Below, one piece after another: positions 48,470-56,575 of a stretch of DNA of 64,000 bases. Numbering within the stretch: position 1 is the stretch's first letter; every line of letters starts with the position of its first letter. This DNA is from Megalonaias nervosa (Eukaryota > Mollusca > Bivalvia > Unionida > Unionidae), in assembly GCA_016617855.1 (NCBI GenBank), contig JAECUM010091481.1, positions 1 through 64,000 on the forward strand, read 5' to 3'. A program made the translations under genes and the position numbers. Under the pieces are notes generated by a model. That model did no database searches and was not told the origin of the DNA. It saw only the letters and a list, made by a program, of their open reading frames with translations.

Positions 48470-49666
48470 TTAGGTGATCGTTCTAATAATAGAAACCAAA
48501 GGAATATTGGTCAGATCAGCTATAAATTCCAGACACCACCAGTAAGAGGCTTCGGTTAATTTTTTATCGGATGCTTCTAGTAGGAATATTTCTTCAACAT
48601 CTTTAAATAACAATAGAGATACAGTTTCAAAAAAATTATCAGTTGAATGACGCCATGGAAATGTGGTAGATATACTAAATTTTGCACGGCTAAATATGGA
48701 CAGCCTATATAAACCAGCGACTTCCACGGTATGTTTGATAGTGTTATTTTGCGGTGTCCATGTTGCCGATCCTGATGATACTGTGTATACGATATTGTTA
48801 GCTCGTCCGTGTGGAATTTTAATCATATTAGTTTTTTCAATAATACCAGGAATTCCGCTAACAATATCGTTTAGTTTTGTGTTAATTTCAGCGAGTTTAA
48901 TATCTACAACCGCTGGACTTCCAAAAAATTCATTAATAGATTTGTTTATGTTTCTACGAAAGTTCAGGAACGTTTGTACGTGATTAGAAAAATCAGTTTT
49001 AATAGCGTTAATTCCATCATTTATTAGAATATTGATATTGTCGACGTATTTCTTTGTTACTGCGTCAAAATCTGTTTCTGGTGTTCTAAGATTATTAATA
49101 CCATTATTGTTCATGTTGAGGAATGCGCGTATTATACCACCATTAACTAACACATACTTAGATTCTTGATCGTCGACGTATTTTTTTGTTGCTGCGTCTG
49201 ATTCTGCAGTTGGGTCTCCAAGGTATGTAATTTTTTTCCCCGACATGATAATATTACCTGTAACTGTCCCACCTATTTTATCAAGTTTGTTATCATCAAC
49301 ATACTTTAGCTGCAAATAACTTACCGCTTGAGTTTGATTTAAGTTTGCTGGCGGATACCTGGTCTCTAAATTTATAATTTTTTTTCCTGACATATCTAAG
49401 TTACCGCTTAAAGTTCCACCAGATTTATCTAGCTTATTATCGTCGACTAATTTAAGTTGTGCATAACTAACGGCTTGTGTATTAATAACATTTATTGGTG
49501 GATAATCTGTTTCTAACTCTAATACTCGTTGATTTGACAAGTTTCCCGTCATTGTGTCGCCGGATTTTTTTAGATAGCCTGATAAATCAACCTTGCCGTC
49601 TGTTATTTTTGAACTTTCAGCTGTTAAATCTCCTACTAATGTTCCAAATTTTGAATAAAAACTCAT
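48470..49666 (-). CDS. Phage-tail-fibre-like protein, 398 aa
   Basis: Intact frame with ATG start. Residues about 30-210 contain four diverged repeats of a tail-fibre type: 'SGDTMTGNL' (35), 'SGGTLSGNLDMSGKKIINL' (82), 'IGGTVTGNIIMSGKKITYL' (131) and 'NGGIIRAFLNMNNNGINNL' (175), alternating with '(A/V)(V/T)KKYVDD' segments. In phages such repeats build trimeric fibre shafts. Residues about 220-265 may be coiled coil, and about 275-398 form a distinct beta-rich, aromatic C-terminal head that I cannot assign. By analogy it would be a receptor-binding fibre attached to the penton. It is transcribed divergently from the ATPase, 53 bp away. Confidence 0.85.
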   Translation of the reverse strand: MSFYSKFGTLVGDLTAESSKITDGKVDLSGYLKKSGDTMTGNLSNQRVLELETDYPPINVINTQAVSYAQLKLVDDNKLDKSGGTLSGNLDMSGKKIINLETRYPPANLNQTQAVSYLQLKYVDDNKLDKIGGTVTGNIIMSGKKITYLGDPTAESDAATKKYVDDQESKYVLVNGGIIRAFLNMNNNGINNLRTPETDFDAVTKKYVDNINILINDGINAIKTDFSNHVQTFLNFRRNINKSINEFFGSPAVVDIKLAEINTKLNDIVSGIPGIIEKTNMIKIPHGRANNIVYTVSSGSATWTPQNNTIKHTVEVAGLYRLSIFSRAKFSISTTFPWRHSTDNFFETVSLLLFKDVEEIFLLEASDKKLTEASYWWCLEFIADLTNIPLVSIIRTIT

Positions 49667-49718
49667 TATTTATTTATCGTTTGACAAAAATTATATAGCA
49701 TAAAATTATATAATAGTA
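49667..49718. promoter_or_regulatory. Divergent intergenic region between fibre and ATPase genes
   Basis: A 52-bp AT-rich gap separates the fibre ATG (49666, minus) from the ATPase ATG (49719, plus). It contains 'tttgacaaaaattatatagc' followed by 'ttatataatag', and on the other strand 'aaacgataaataaataatg'. The TTTGACAA-plus-TATA arrangement recurs before other genes of this element (52730, 53150). A shared promoter is inferred. Confidence 0.5.
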
Positions 49719-50395
49719 ATGGCAAAATCGTCTATATTAATTTTGATACAGAACGTTTGGTGAAACATAAACATAACAATGAACTTCCAGATTGTCATTA
49801 TCTTATCGTTGGGAGAACCGGATCGGGAAAAACAAACTTGCTTATGAATTTGCTTCTCGGAGATAATTTTAACTACGATCGCGTTTATATTTACACGATT
49901 AACCCGCAACAGGATAAGTGCGAGCTACTTAACAATTATAATGACAAACTTCGTGATGATCTTGAAGCTGGCGAAGATTTTTTTATTATCAAACAACCAG
50001 AAGAACTTATTCCAGTTAATCAACTTGATTCGTCCGAACACAAGATAGTTGTTTTTGATGATATTCCGCTAAACAATGAGGAAATGAATAAAATCAGATC
50101 GTATTTTTCACTGTCGCGAAATAAGAAATGTAATTCTATTTATCTCGCTCAGGGTTTTTATAATGTTGATAGATTTATTAGGCGAAATACTGGTTGTTTT
50201 ATATTATTTCCAGGACTTGACAATGTCGATGTTAGAAATATCGCGAACGAGCAATGTGGTGATGTAACAAAAGATAAATTTATTGAACTATATCATCAAG
50301 CAACGGCAAATAAATACGACTTTTTTTTGTTTGATAAATTAACAAATGATACGAGTAAAATGTTTCGATGTTGTATTGAAAAATATCTACAGTAA
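49719..50395 (+). pseudogene. Packaging ATPase (FtsK/HerA-like), one frame slip near the start
   Basis: P-loop ATPase of the A32/FtsK-HerA kind that pumps the genome into Polinton-type capsids. The main frame from 49757 encodes Walker A 'GRTGSGKT' (residues 19-26 of that frame) and Walker B 'KIVVFDD' (96-102), and continues to 'FRCCIEKYLQ', a normal C-terminus. Length about 225 residues is typical. The main frame has no ATG: the only fitting one (49719) is in another frame that meets it within the 'ggcaaaatcg' run at 49721-49730, implying a single-base slip. The next gene starts 20 bp downstream. Confidence 0.9.
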
Positions 50396-50414
50396 TTTTT
50401 ATGCAAAATAGTAT

Positions 50415-51916
50415 ATGATTAATGGAAAGACAAGCAAAGTACAGAAAACATATAGAAGATCTAAAAAACTTGCGCAATCTCAGGCAAAATTTAAACAGCT
50501 AGTACAGCAAGCACGACGTGGCCAAGTAGTTGCAGCAGAAACAGCAGCAACCGCTCTCAAACCAATTACTGAAGCTTTACTTGGAAACAACCTGAAACTA
50601 AACCATTATCAGAAGAAGAAGTTAAAAAAATACAGGAAAAAGGTTTACTCGGACTAGTTAAAGAACAACAAGAAGCATCTGCTGAAAGAATTATTGAGAG
50701 ATCTGATGCGGAGAGAAAAAGATTAGCTGAGGCACTTGTAGCGCATATAGTTAATCCTGCTGCAAGACGAACTGAACTAAGAAGGTTGTTGAATAATCCC
50801 CTGGAACTTCAACAAAGATTAGCAGAAGCAGTAGTAGTTGGACCGATTGAGAAAAGGTTAGAAAAAGAAGAAGAACTTAGAAGAGAGAGAGAAAATGTAG
50901 AAGAAAAAAGAAGATTTGACCATGATTTGGAAAATATAGAAAGCAAAATAAGGGATAACGAATATAGAGATTTTAATAAAAAATATAGTGAATTTAGTGG
51001 TGTGAGAATATATAATGTTGAAAAAGATGAATTTAAAGCTGACGAAAAAATTGCAAAATTAAAAGAAATAAAAAAAGAGGGTGATGAGCATCTCAGCAAA
51101 GTAGTTTTAGAAAATAAAAATTACTATAATGACATTAAATTATATCGACATGGAATTATCGCTGATCTTTATGTTAAGGTTATTAATAATATAAGAAATA
51201 AACAATACCGTAGTCATCATAATAGTGGTTTAAGTGCCGAAGCAAAATTATTAGATGGAGGACAAGAAGAATCAGCATATACACCACCAGCTCCTATAAT
51301 GACTGAAGAAGAATTACTAAATTCAGAACGTGAATATAAAAGAAATCGTGATGAATATAAAGACAAAGCAGAAGAAGAAATAACATCAGAAGAATATTTT
51401 GCTTTTATGAAAGAAAATGACATTTCTGACGTTGATAATATATATAATTGGGAAAAAGATAAACACGATAATCTCATTGAAAAAGTAAAAAATATCATTG
51501 AAGAAGGTAAAGGAGCTTTTAAAGACATTGATACAGCTCCAATGGTAAATATTGAAAAACTTTTTAAAAAATCTAGAGATGGTGTTATTGCTAGTATTTT
51601 TAAAGCTACTGCATCAAAATTTAGAGATAAAAAATATACTGAAAAAGGGTATACTTTTAAAAAATTATTTGAATATTATGATAATGAGCGTTTTAAAAAA
51701 CTTTTAGAAAAAACAGGAACTGGAGTTAGAATATTTTCATCAGTTACTGAAATGATTGGCAGATTAATGCTATTGATATCATCAAAAGAAGCTGGAAATG
51801 TTGGTGCTGAAATTGATAATGAAATTATTGATATACTTGATAATTTGAGATCGGAAAATTTATTAACATCTGACGAATACGAAACTTTACACCGCGACTT
51901 AATCGCGGTGATTTGA
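50415..51916 (+). pseudogene. Coiled-coil Polinton protein, one frameshift
   Basis: A basic N-terminus ('KTSKVQKTYRRSKKLAQSQ') is encoded in one frame to about 50580. The rest, from about 50582 to 51916, is in another frame that is continuously open through 50786, so one single-base slip near 50575-50585 splits the gene. The long part is Lys/Glu-rich with extended coiled-coil potential ('RLEKEEELRRERENVEEKRR') and ends in a less charged domain (about 300-376). Position between ATPase and penton suggests a structural or scaffold role. No family was recognised. Confidence 0.7.
51890..51910. terminator. Stem-loop at the end of the coiled-coil gene
   Basis: caccgcga-cttaa-tcgcggtg forms a perfect 8-bp stem with a 5-nt loop, overlapping the stop codon region of the gene ending at 51916. 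A weaker one, 'atagcttcgctat', follows the stop codon at 53138. Possible transcript-end signals, by inference only. Confidence 0.4.
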
Positions 51917-51959
51917 TATCAGATCGCTGCGATTTAATTTTATAAAAATATAATAATAA

Positions 51960-52722
51960 ATTTCAGCAACATTATTACTAGACTCTAGCCAATCTGATAA
52001 AGATAGCGCAAATTTTTCAGTGAAGTATATTCCGCCAATAGAACTAGATCGCGAAAAACAACATGAAATTGGACTAATTTCCTGCACTTGATGGAATGCT
52101 ATGGCTAACGTAAAAACTGGAGTAAACGATGAATTTTCATTTAGTGTTCCTATACGTACTTCACCATTTGTCGCGTGGAAAACAATTAAAATTCCACAAG
52201 GAGCCTATAATAATTACTGATCTAAATAAAATAATTAAAGAACTTATAACAAAAAATAAAGGTATAGCTGATAATTTTGAGCTTACACCAAATTATAATA
52301 CGTTACGCGCAAGAATGAAATTAAAAGATATAACAGTTAGTCTTGTATCGCAAACAAGTATCGCACCACTGATAGGATTTTATAATTATGTATATCCTGC
52401 TCTTAATCGTGATAATCCCGAAACGTATGAAGGTGAAAAACCAGTAAATATAACTGAAGTAAACACAATACTGATAAATTGCTCCATCGCATCTGGTTCT
52501 TATTCAGCTAAAGGCAGCAAAGGTCAAACAATATATAGTTTTTCACCAGAAGTTCCACCAGGATCTCTTATGCAAATTAGTCCACGTCATATTATTTATT
52601 ATCCGATAAACGTTGAAAATCAAATAACAGAAGTAAATATGCAGTTGACAGATCAGTCTGGAAGACAGTTAGATTTTAATAATGAGGTTGTTACTTATTA
52701 CCTGCACTTGCACGAACAGTAA
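51960..52722 (+). pseudogene. Penton-like minor capsid protein, stop codon plus frameshift
   Basis: Single-jelly-roll penton expected at capsid vertices. Frame one, from about 51960, reads 'SATLLLDSSQSDKDSANFS' and 'YIPPIELDREKQHEIGLIS', which resembles Polinton penton N-termini, then meets TGA at 52089-52091, then continues 'WNAMANVKTGVNDEFSF' to 'TIKIPQGAYNNY'. From about 52205 homology moves to the frame ending at 52722 ('IITDLNKIIKELI' to 'VVTYYLHLHEQ'). So there is one stop and one single-base slip, and no ATG at the N-terminus (the codon before Ile is TAA). The ATG at 52129 is out of frame with the N-terminal part. Confidence 0.8.
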
Positions 52723-52771
52723 ACATATTTTCTGAAAGATTTGACAACAAAATGATACAACCTCAGATATA

Positions 52772-53140
52772 ATGAAACAGAAAAAAGTTTATAGAAGAAA
52801 AATAGTAGGAGGATTTTTGGGAAACATGTTTGCTAAAATTATGAAAAATATTGCAGGAGTAGCTCATAAAGTTGCACCAATTGCAATTGATGCAACGAAA
52901 GCTTTTGCAACTGGAGCTGCATCTGCTGCTGGAACTGCTGTGGGGCAAAAAATAGCTGATAAAATAAAAGGCGCACCTAAGGCGCATGCCGTACCTACGA
53001 CAATCAAACAAGCTATTTCTGAAATAGCACCAACAAAAGAAACCCAACGCGCAATGATAACAACAACAAAAAAACTTTTATCGCCACGAGGAGAACAAAT
53101 TATACAAAAATTAATATCTAAAGTAACAGCGCCGCAATAG
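52772..53140 (+). CDS. Small basic amphipathic protein, 122 aa
   Basis: Intact, ATG start. A basic leader ('MKQKKVYRRKIVGGFLGNMF') is followed by Ala/Gly-rich amphipathic helix sequence ('AIDATKAFATGAASAAGTAVG') and a Lys-rich C-terminus ending 'ISKVTAPQ'. Position between penton and major capsid genes, and the basic leader with a GGF motif suited to cleavage by an adenain-type protease, suggest a capsid-internal protein like adenovirus pVI or a core protein. That is inference; no homology is claimed. Preceded by 'tttgacaacaaaatgatacaa' at 52729. Confidence 0.7.
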   Translation: MKQKKVYRRKIVGGFLGNMFAKIMKNIAGVAHKVAPIAIDATKAFATGAASAAGTAVGQKIADKIKGAPKAHAVPTTIKQAISEIAPTKETQRAMITTTKKLLSPRGEQIIQKLISKVTAPQ

Positions 53141-53190
53141 CTTCGCTATAATTGATGACAAAATTTTGTATAACCTAAATAAATAAAAAA

Positions 53191-54750
53191 ATGTCTGTAC
53201 AAAATTATCTCGATTTAGCAGAAATTTATGACACAGACGACACAGTAACAGAATTTGAGTATGTTGAATATCTTGATGAAAATTCCAACGAACCTAATAA
53301 GGCTGGCTCCAGAACATTTAATACTCGAGACGAGGACGTATTTCTACTTCCTCATAAAGCAATGTTGGAAGTTTGTGGCCAGATTATGACAGTAGCTGCC
53401 GCACCTGCCGCAATTGCAGATGGAGTAGAAGTAGCTCTTATAAATAACGGTTGGTGTTTATTTAAAAGTGCTAAATATCAGCTGGCCAATCAAACTGTCG
53501 AAGATATTTCAAATCACTTACAAGTTGCAAGTACAATCTTAAATATTATTTCATTTTCCGACGATTACTCCAGATCAACTGCAACTAATATGATGTGGTT
53601 TAAAGATACTGGAAGTGGTGGGTCTGGTTTTATGGCATCGTCTGAGTTTTCAACCGGAGGTCTACCTATTTTAGTGGCTCGAGTTGATGCTGCCGCAAAT
53701 GTTATAATTGTAAGTGATTTTCTAATTAGTAATGCTGCTGCGCTAGGTATAGTCGAACCAGGTGAAGCCGCTGGTGATGCAGCTACAAGAACCTCACTTA
53801 TTGCTGCTTGCAATAATCTTGGTATAACATCACCAGGTGCAGCTGCAACCGGCACTGAAATGTTAACTTTGATCAATAACTCATTTCCTATTGCCAGAAA
53901 AAATATACGTTACAATGAAGGTTATACTAGGAGAAAGGCACTTGTAGCAGGATCACGTCAAATTACAATGATGCTGCCGGTAAGTACAGTATTTGGCTTT
54001 TGCAGGGATTATAATAAAGTATTTCGTGGAGTTAAACATACGCTTATTTTAGATCGATCAGATCAAAACGATTGCCTGCTTAGGTCAGGTGGGGCTGATG
54101 TACAATTTGTCATAAACAAACTTGCGCTGTGGATGCCAAGAATAACTCCGTCTATCACTAAAATGGCGGAATTAAATAATATGCTGGAAAAACACACAAA
54201 CAGAATTTATTTTCAGCAGCATAGAATATATCAAACAGCAGTTCCGAATACCACCGACTACACATGGCGAGTCACAACGACACCAAGTGAACAAAAACCA
54301 CGGCAATTATTTGTTGCATTTCAGAGACAAGCTCGACGCAATAGCCAACTACAAAATAATGCGATATTTGATAGCGCTGATGTTAGACGAATATACGCTA
54401 GAATAAATTCAAAACAATATCCAGAACGAGCGATAGAATGTAATTTTGCAGATGACGCTAATAAAAATATTACTCGACCTTATATGTATTTACTCGATGC
54501 AGTGCAAAAATATCAAGATGTTGGAGATGGATCTCAGATATCAGTAGAGGGATTTCGTACACTTTATCCGATATTTTATTTTGATGTTAGTAAACATAGC
54601 GAGCGAGCTGTAGACAGCACAGCTGATATTGAAATTACTTGGACACTAGGAGCAATTCCAGTAGCGCGTTTATATGTGTATGCGTTAGTAATAAGCGATA
54701 GATTTGTTACAATTGACTCTGTCCAAGGTAAAATGACAGTCCAAGTTTAA
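53191..54750 (+). CDS. Major capsid protein (double jelly roll), 519 aa
   Basis: Intact frame with a clear ATG 50 bp after the previous gene. Polinton and adintovirus major capsid proteins are double-jelly-roll proteins that form hexon-like trimers. The N-terminus 'TRDEDVFLLPHKAMLEVCG' and the C-terminus 'YPIFYFDVSKHSERA ... YALVISDRF' match the conserved ends of that family, and a hydrophilic insertion near residues 175-215 is probably a surface loop. Length fits. This is the best-preserved gene of the element together with the fibre gene. Upstream sequence 'gatgacaaaattttgtataa' (53153) may be part of the promoter. Confidence 0.92.
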   Translation: MSVQNYLDLAEIYDTDDTVTEFEYVEYLDENSNEPNKAGSRTFNTRDEDVFLLPHKAMLEVCGQIMTVAAAPAAIADGVEVALINNGWCLFKSAKYQLANQTVEDISNHLQVASTILNIISFSDDYSRSTATNMMWFKDTGSGGSGFMASSEFSTGGLPILVARVDAAANVIIVSDFLISNAAALGIVEPGEAAGDAATRTSLIAACNNLGITSPGAAATGTEMLTLINNSFPIARKNIRYNEGYTRRKALVAGSRQITMMLPVSTVFGFCRDYNKVFRGVKHTLILDRSDQNDCLLRSGGADVQFVINKLALWMPRITPSITKMAELNNMLEKHTNRIYFQQHRIYQTAVPNTTDYTWRVTTTPSEQKPRQLFVAFQRQARRNSQLQNNAIFDSADVRRIYARINSKQYPERAIECNFADDANKNITRPYMYLLDAVQKYQDVGDGSQISVEGFRTLYPIFYFDVSKHSERAVDSTADIEITWTLGAIPVARLYVYALVISDRFVTIDSVQGKMTVQV

Positions 54751-54769
54751 TCTATAATCGTTATATAAG

Positions 54770-55186
54770 ATGACAAAATATATTGTAAAAGAAATACATT
54801 TGACTGATGGTCAAGTTAAAAAATTAGCAGCTGCTGTTGCAAAACGGAGGCAGGTTTCATTAAAGATCAACCCAATAGACTCCGTCTCTCACGCCCAAGC
54901 AGGTGCTTTAACAAAATTGTTGTTAACCAAAAAACAAGTAAATAAATACGATCGCAAAAAACCTTTTGTTTTAAATTTAAGTGCTGCACAAATAACTGCA
55001 ATGGCCCACCGCATCGCGGTGGATGGCGGTTTCTTCGGTCCGGCATTATCTGTGATGGCCAGTACATTACTACCTAAAATTTTGCCAGTGTTAGGTACAT
55101 TAGGATTAGCAGCAGCGTCTGGGGCAATATCTGGCGCAACGGAAAAGGCAGTTAAAGGTAGTGGTATAAAGAAAATTTTTGTATGA
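54770..55186 (+). CDS. Membrane/core-like capsid-associated protein, 138 aa
   Basis: ATG 19 bp after the capsid gene stop. The N-terminal 80 residues are basic and hydrophilic; residues about 86-125 are hydrophobic ('DGGFFGPALSVMASTLLPKI', 'LPVLGTLGLAAASGAISGAT'), followed by a short basic tail 'KGSGIKKIFV'. A hydrophobic Gly/Ala-rich helix after a GGF motif suggests a membrane-active or core polypeptide released by the viral protease. Overlaps the next gene by four bases (ATGA at 55183), typical of tight gene packing. Confidence 0.7.
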   Translation: MTKYIVKEIHLTDGQVKKLAAAVAKRRQVSLKINPIDSVSHAQAGALTKLLLTKKQVNKYDRKKPFVLNLSAAQITAMAHRIAVDGGFFGPALSVMASTLLPKILPVLGTLGLAAASGAISGATEKAVKGSGIKKIFV

Positions 55187-55401
55187 GTAATCGATGGCAA
55201 CAATTTTATCTGACTAATAAATATAATGCCAAAACGAAAAACAGCAACGAAAAGAAAGACAACGACGAAAAAAAGACACGACAGCGAAAAGGTGGATTTC
55301 TTCCAATAGCCCCGTTACTAGCGGGATTGGCAGGAAGTCTATTGCCAGGTCTGTTAGGACGAGGACGAGGATTAATGTTGCCAGGAACAAGGCTGCGTTA
55401 A
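55183..55401 (+). CDS. Small core-type protein, Arg/Lys-rich, 72 aa
   Basis: Starts at ATG overlapping the previous stop. The first half is strongly charged ('KTKNSNEKKDNDEKKTRQRK'), followed by 'GGFLPIAPLLAGLAGSLLPG' and a basic end 'GRGRGLMLPGTRLR'. A 'KGGF' site followed by a hydrophobic then basic tail resembles the precursor of adenovirus core peptide X (mu) in layout only. The protease frame overlaps its 3' end. Confidence 0.65.
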   Translation: MSNRWQQFYLTNKYNAKTKNSNEKKDNDEKKTRQRKGGFLPIAPLLAGLAGSLLPGLLGRGRGLMLPGTRLR

Positions 55402-55817
55402 GTAATTTTGAGATACTTGACAAACTAAAAAATGTAAAACATTTCAGTGGAGTTTACTCCAAAGATGAACTTATGGCGATTCCAGCGCAAGCGACACCAT
55501 CGTGTGTTATAAATATACAGGATTTCAATGACGGATCTGGCACACATTGGGTAGCTGTTTTTGATAACAATTATTTTGACTCGTTCGGAATTCCACCGAG
55601 CGACGCAGTAAAAAAATATATGAGTAAAAAGAAAATAATAAATTATTCGTCTAATCAAATTCAACCAGTTGGAACTTCCGCTTGTGGATATTATTGCGTA
55701 ATGTTCATCAAACAGATGACAAAAAATCCAGATTTTTTAAAGTTTATTTTGCAATTTGATAAAAGACCTTCTCACGCCAATGATGATATTGCATTTAATT
55801 TTTGTAAAGCTACCTAA
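55398..55817 (+). CDS. Adenain-like maturation cysteine protease
   Basis: The frame contains, counting from the ATG at 55473, His25 in 'GTHWVAVF', Asp36 in 'YFDSFG', Gln64 and Cys71 in 'QPVGTSACGYYC', i.e. the His-acid-Gln-Cys arrangement of adenovirus-type/Ulp1-like proteases that cleave capsid precursors. In-frame sequence upstream of 55473 ('SNFEILDKLK', 'FSGVYSKDEL') matches the usual N-terminus, so the real start is near 55398, where the codon is TTA and no ATG is present. Either an alternative start or a lost start codon. C-terminus 'ANDDIAFNFCKAT'. Confidence 0.88.
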   Translation, partial: LSNFEILDKLKNVKHFSGVYSKDELMAIPAQATPSCVINIQDFNDGSGTHWVAVFDNNYFDSFGIPPSDAVKKYMSKKKIINYSSNQIQPVGTSACGYYCVMFIKQMTKNPDFLKFILQFDKRPSHANDDIAFNFCKAT

Positions 55818-55855
55818 AGATTGCAATTAATTTTATCTAAACTCACTGATATACA

Positions 55856-56065
55856 ATGTCAACATATTGTCTTAAATGTAAAACTAAAACAGAAAATAAA
55901 GACGAAAAAACAGAAAAAAACAAAAAATAATAGAATAATGCTGAAAAGTATTTGTGCAATCTGCGGAAGAAAAAAAAAGTATGTTTTTGCCAAAAACAAG
56001 CGGAGCGGGTTACCCTCCTGACGTTGTAAGGGATATTATTTTAGTAGACGACTAAATAAATAATG
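55856..56065 (+). pseudogene. Small zinc-ribbon protein, frame slips
   Basis: The ATG at 55856 gives 'MSTYCLKCKTKTENKDE', then after an A-rich tract (about 55905-55930) the frame moves to 'NNRIMLKSICAICGRKKK', so two CxxC knuckles separated by about 30 residues come from two frames. That resembles the DUF5679-type zinc-ribbon proteins common in Polintons and large DNA viruses. A third frame then reads 'GAGYPPDVVRDIILVDD' to a stop at about 56055, possibly the true C-terminus. Role unknown. Confidence 0.55.
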
Positions 56066-56575
56066 ACATGCGGCTGCGATTGCGATAGAGATTTATGTCT
56101 CGAGCAAAATAAAATTGTTACATATTGCCAGAAATGCAAAAACAGAGAAATAATTGGAACAGGTATAGATATACATAAATTAATTGGCAAATTGCCGAGA
56201 CCAAAAGGCGGTTGGACATTGCCAGGCCATAAATATACAGGTCCATGGAATCCTCTTGATGAACAACTTGACGAAAACGATAATCCGCTGCCAGGACAAG
56301 AGCCTTACAATCAAGTTGACGCAATAGCAATGCGTCATGATATCTGCTATAGAGATATTGAACTTCCAGACAGCGATCAAAATAAACACAGCTGCGATAA
56401 AGTAATGTTAGACGAACTTCGTGAAATGAAACCTGTAAATATGCGAGAACGTGTTGACCGAAGGCTGGTCCAGGGTTTTATTGGAGCAAAATATAAACCT
56501 GGACTCGGAAAAGAATTATATGATGATCTTGCCGTAGAGCTACACAGACCTAAAAAAAAAGTTTCCGCGACGTAA
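56063..56575 (+). pseudogene. Phospholipase A2 domain, front part of a PLA2-integrase fusion
   Basis: ATG start; 170 codons. A Cys-rich N-terminus ('CGCDCDRDLC', 'YCQKCKN') precedes a PLA2 core of the parvovirus VP1-unique type: calcium loop 'YTGPWNPLD' (residues 58-66; the parvovirus form has GPGN, here GPWN) and catalytic 'HDICY' (92-96). Such domains open endosomal membranes for parvovirus entry. Near the stop the sequence 'YDDLAVELHRPKKK' is followed, one frame over, without any gap by integrase sequence. The A9 run at 56552-56560 sits exactly at the switch, so the PLA2 and integrase appear to be one protein split by a single-base slip. Confidence 0.85.

Noticed and set aside
53565..53876. 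Minus-strand open frames antisense to the capsid and coiled-coil genes
   Set aside because: Shadow frames of well-supported plus-strand genes.
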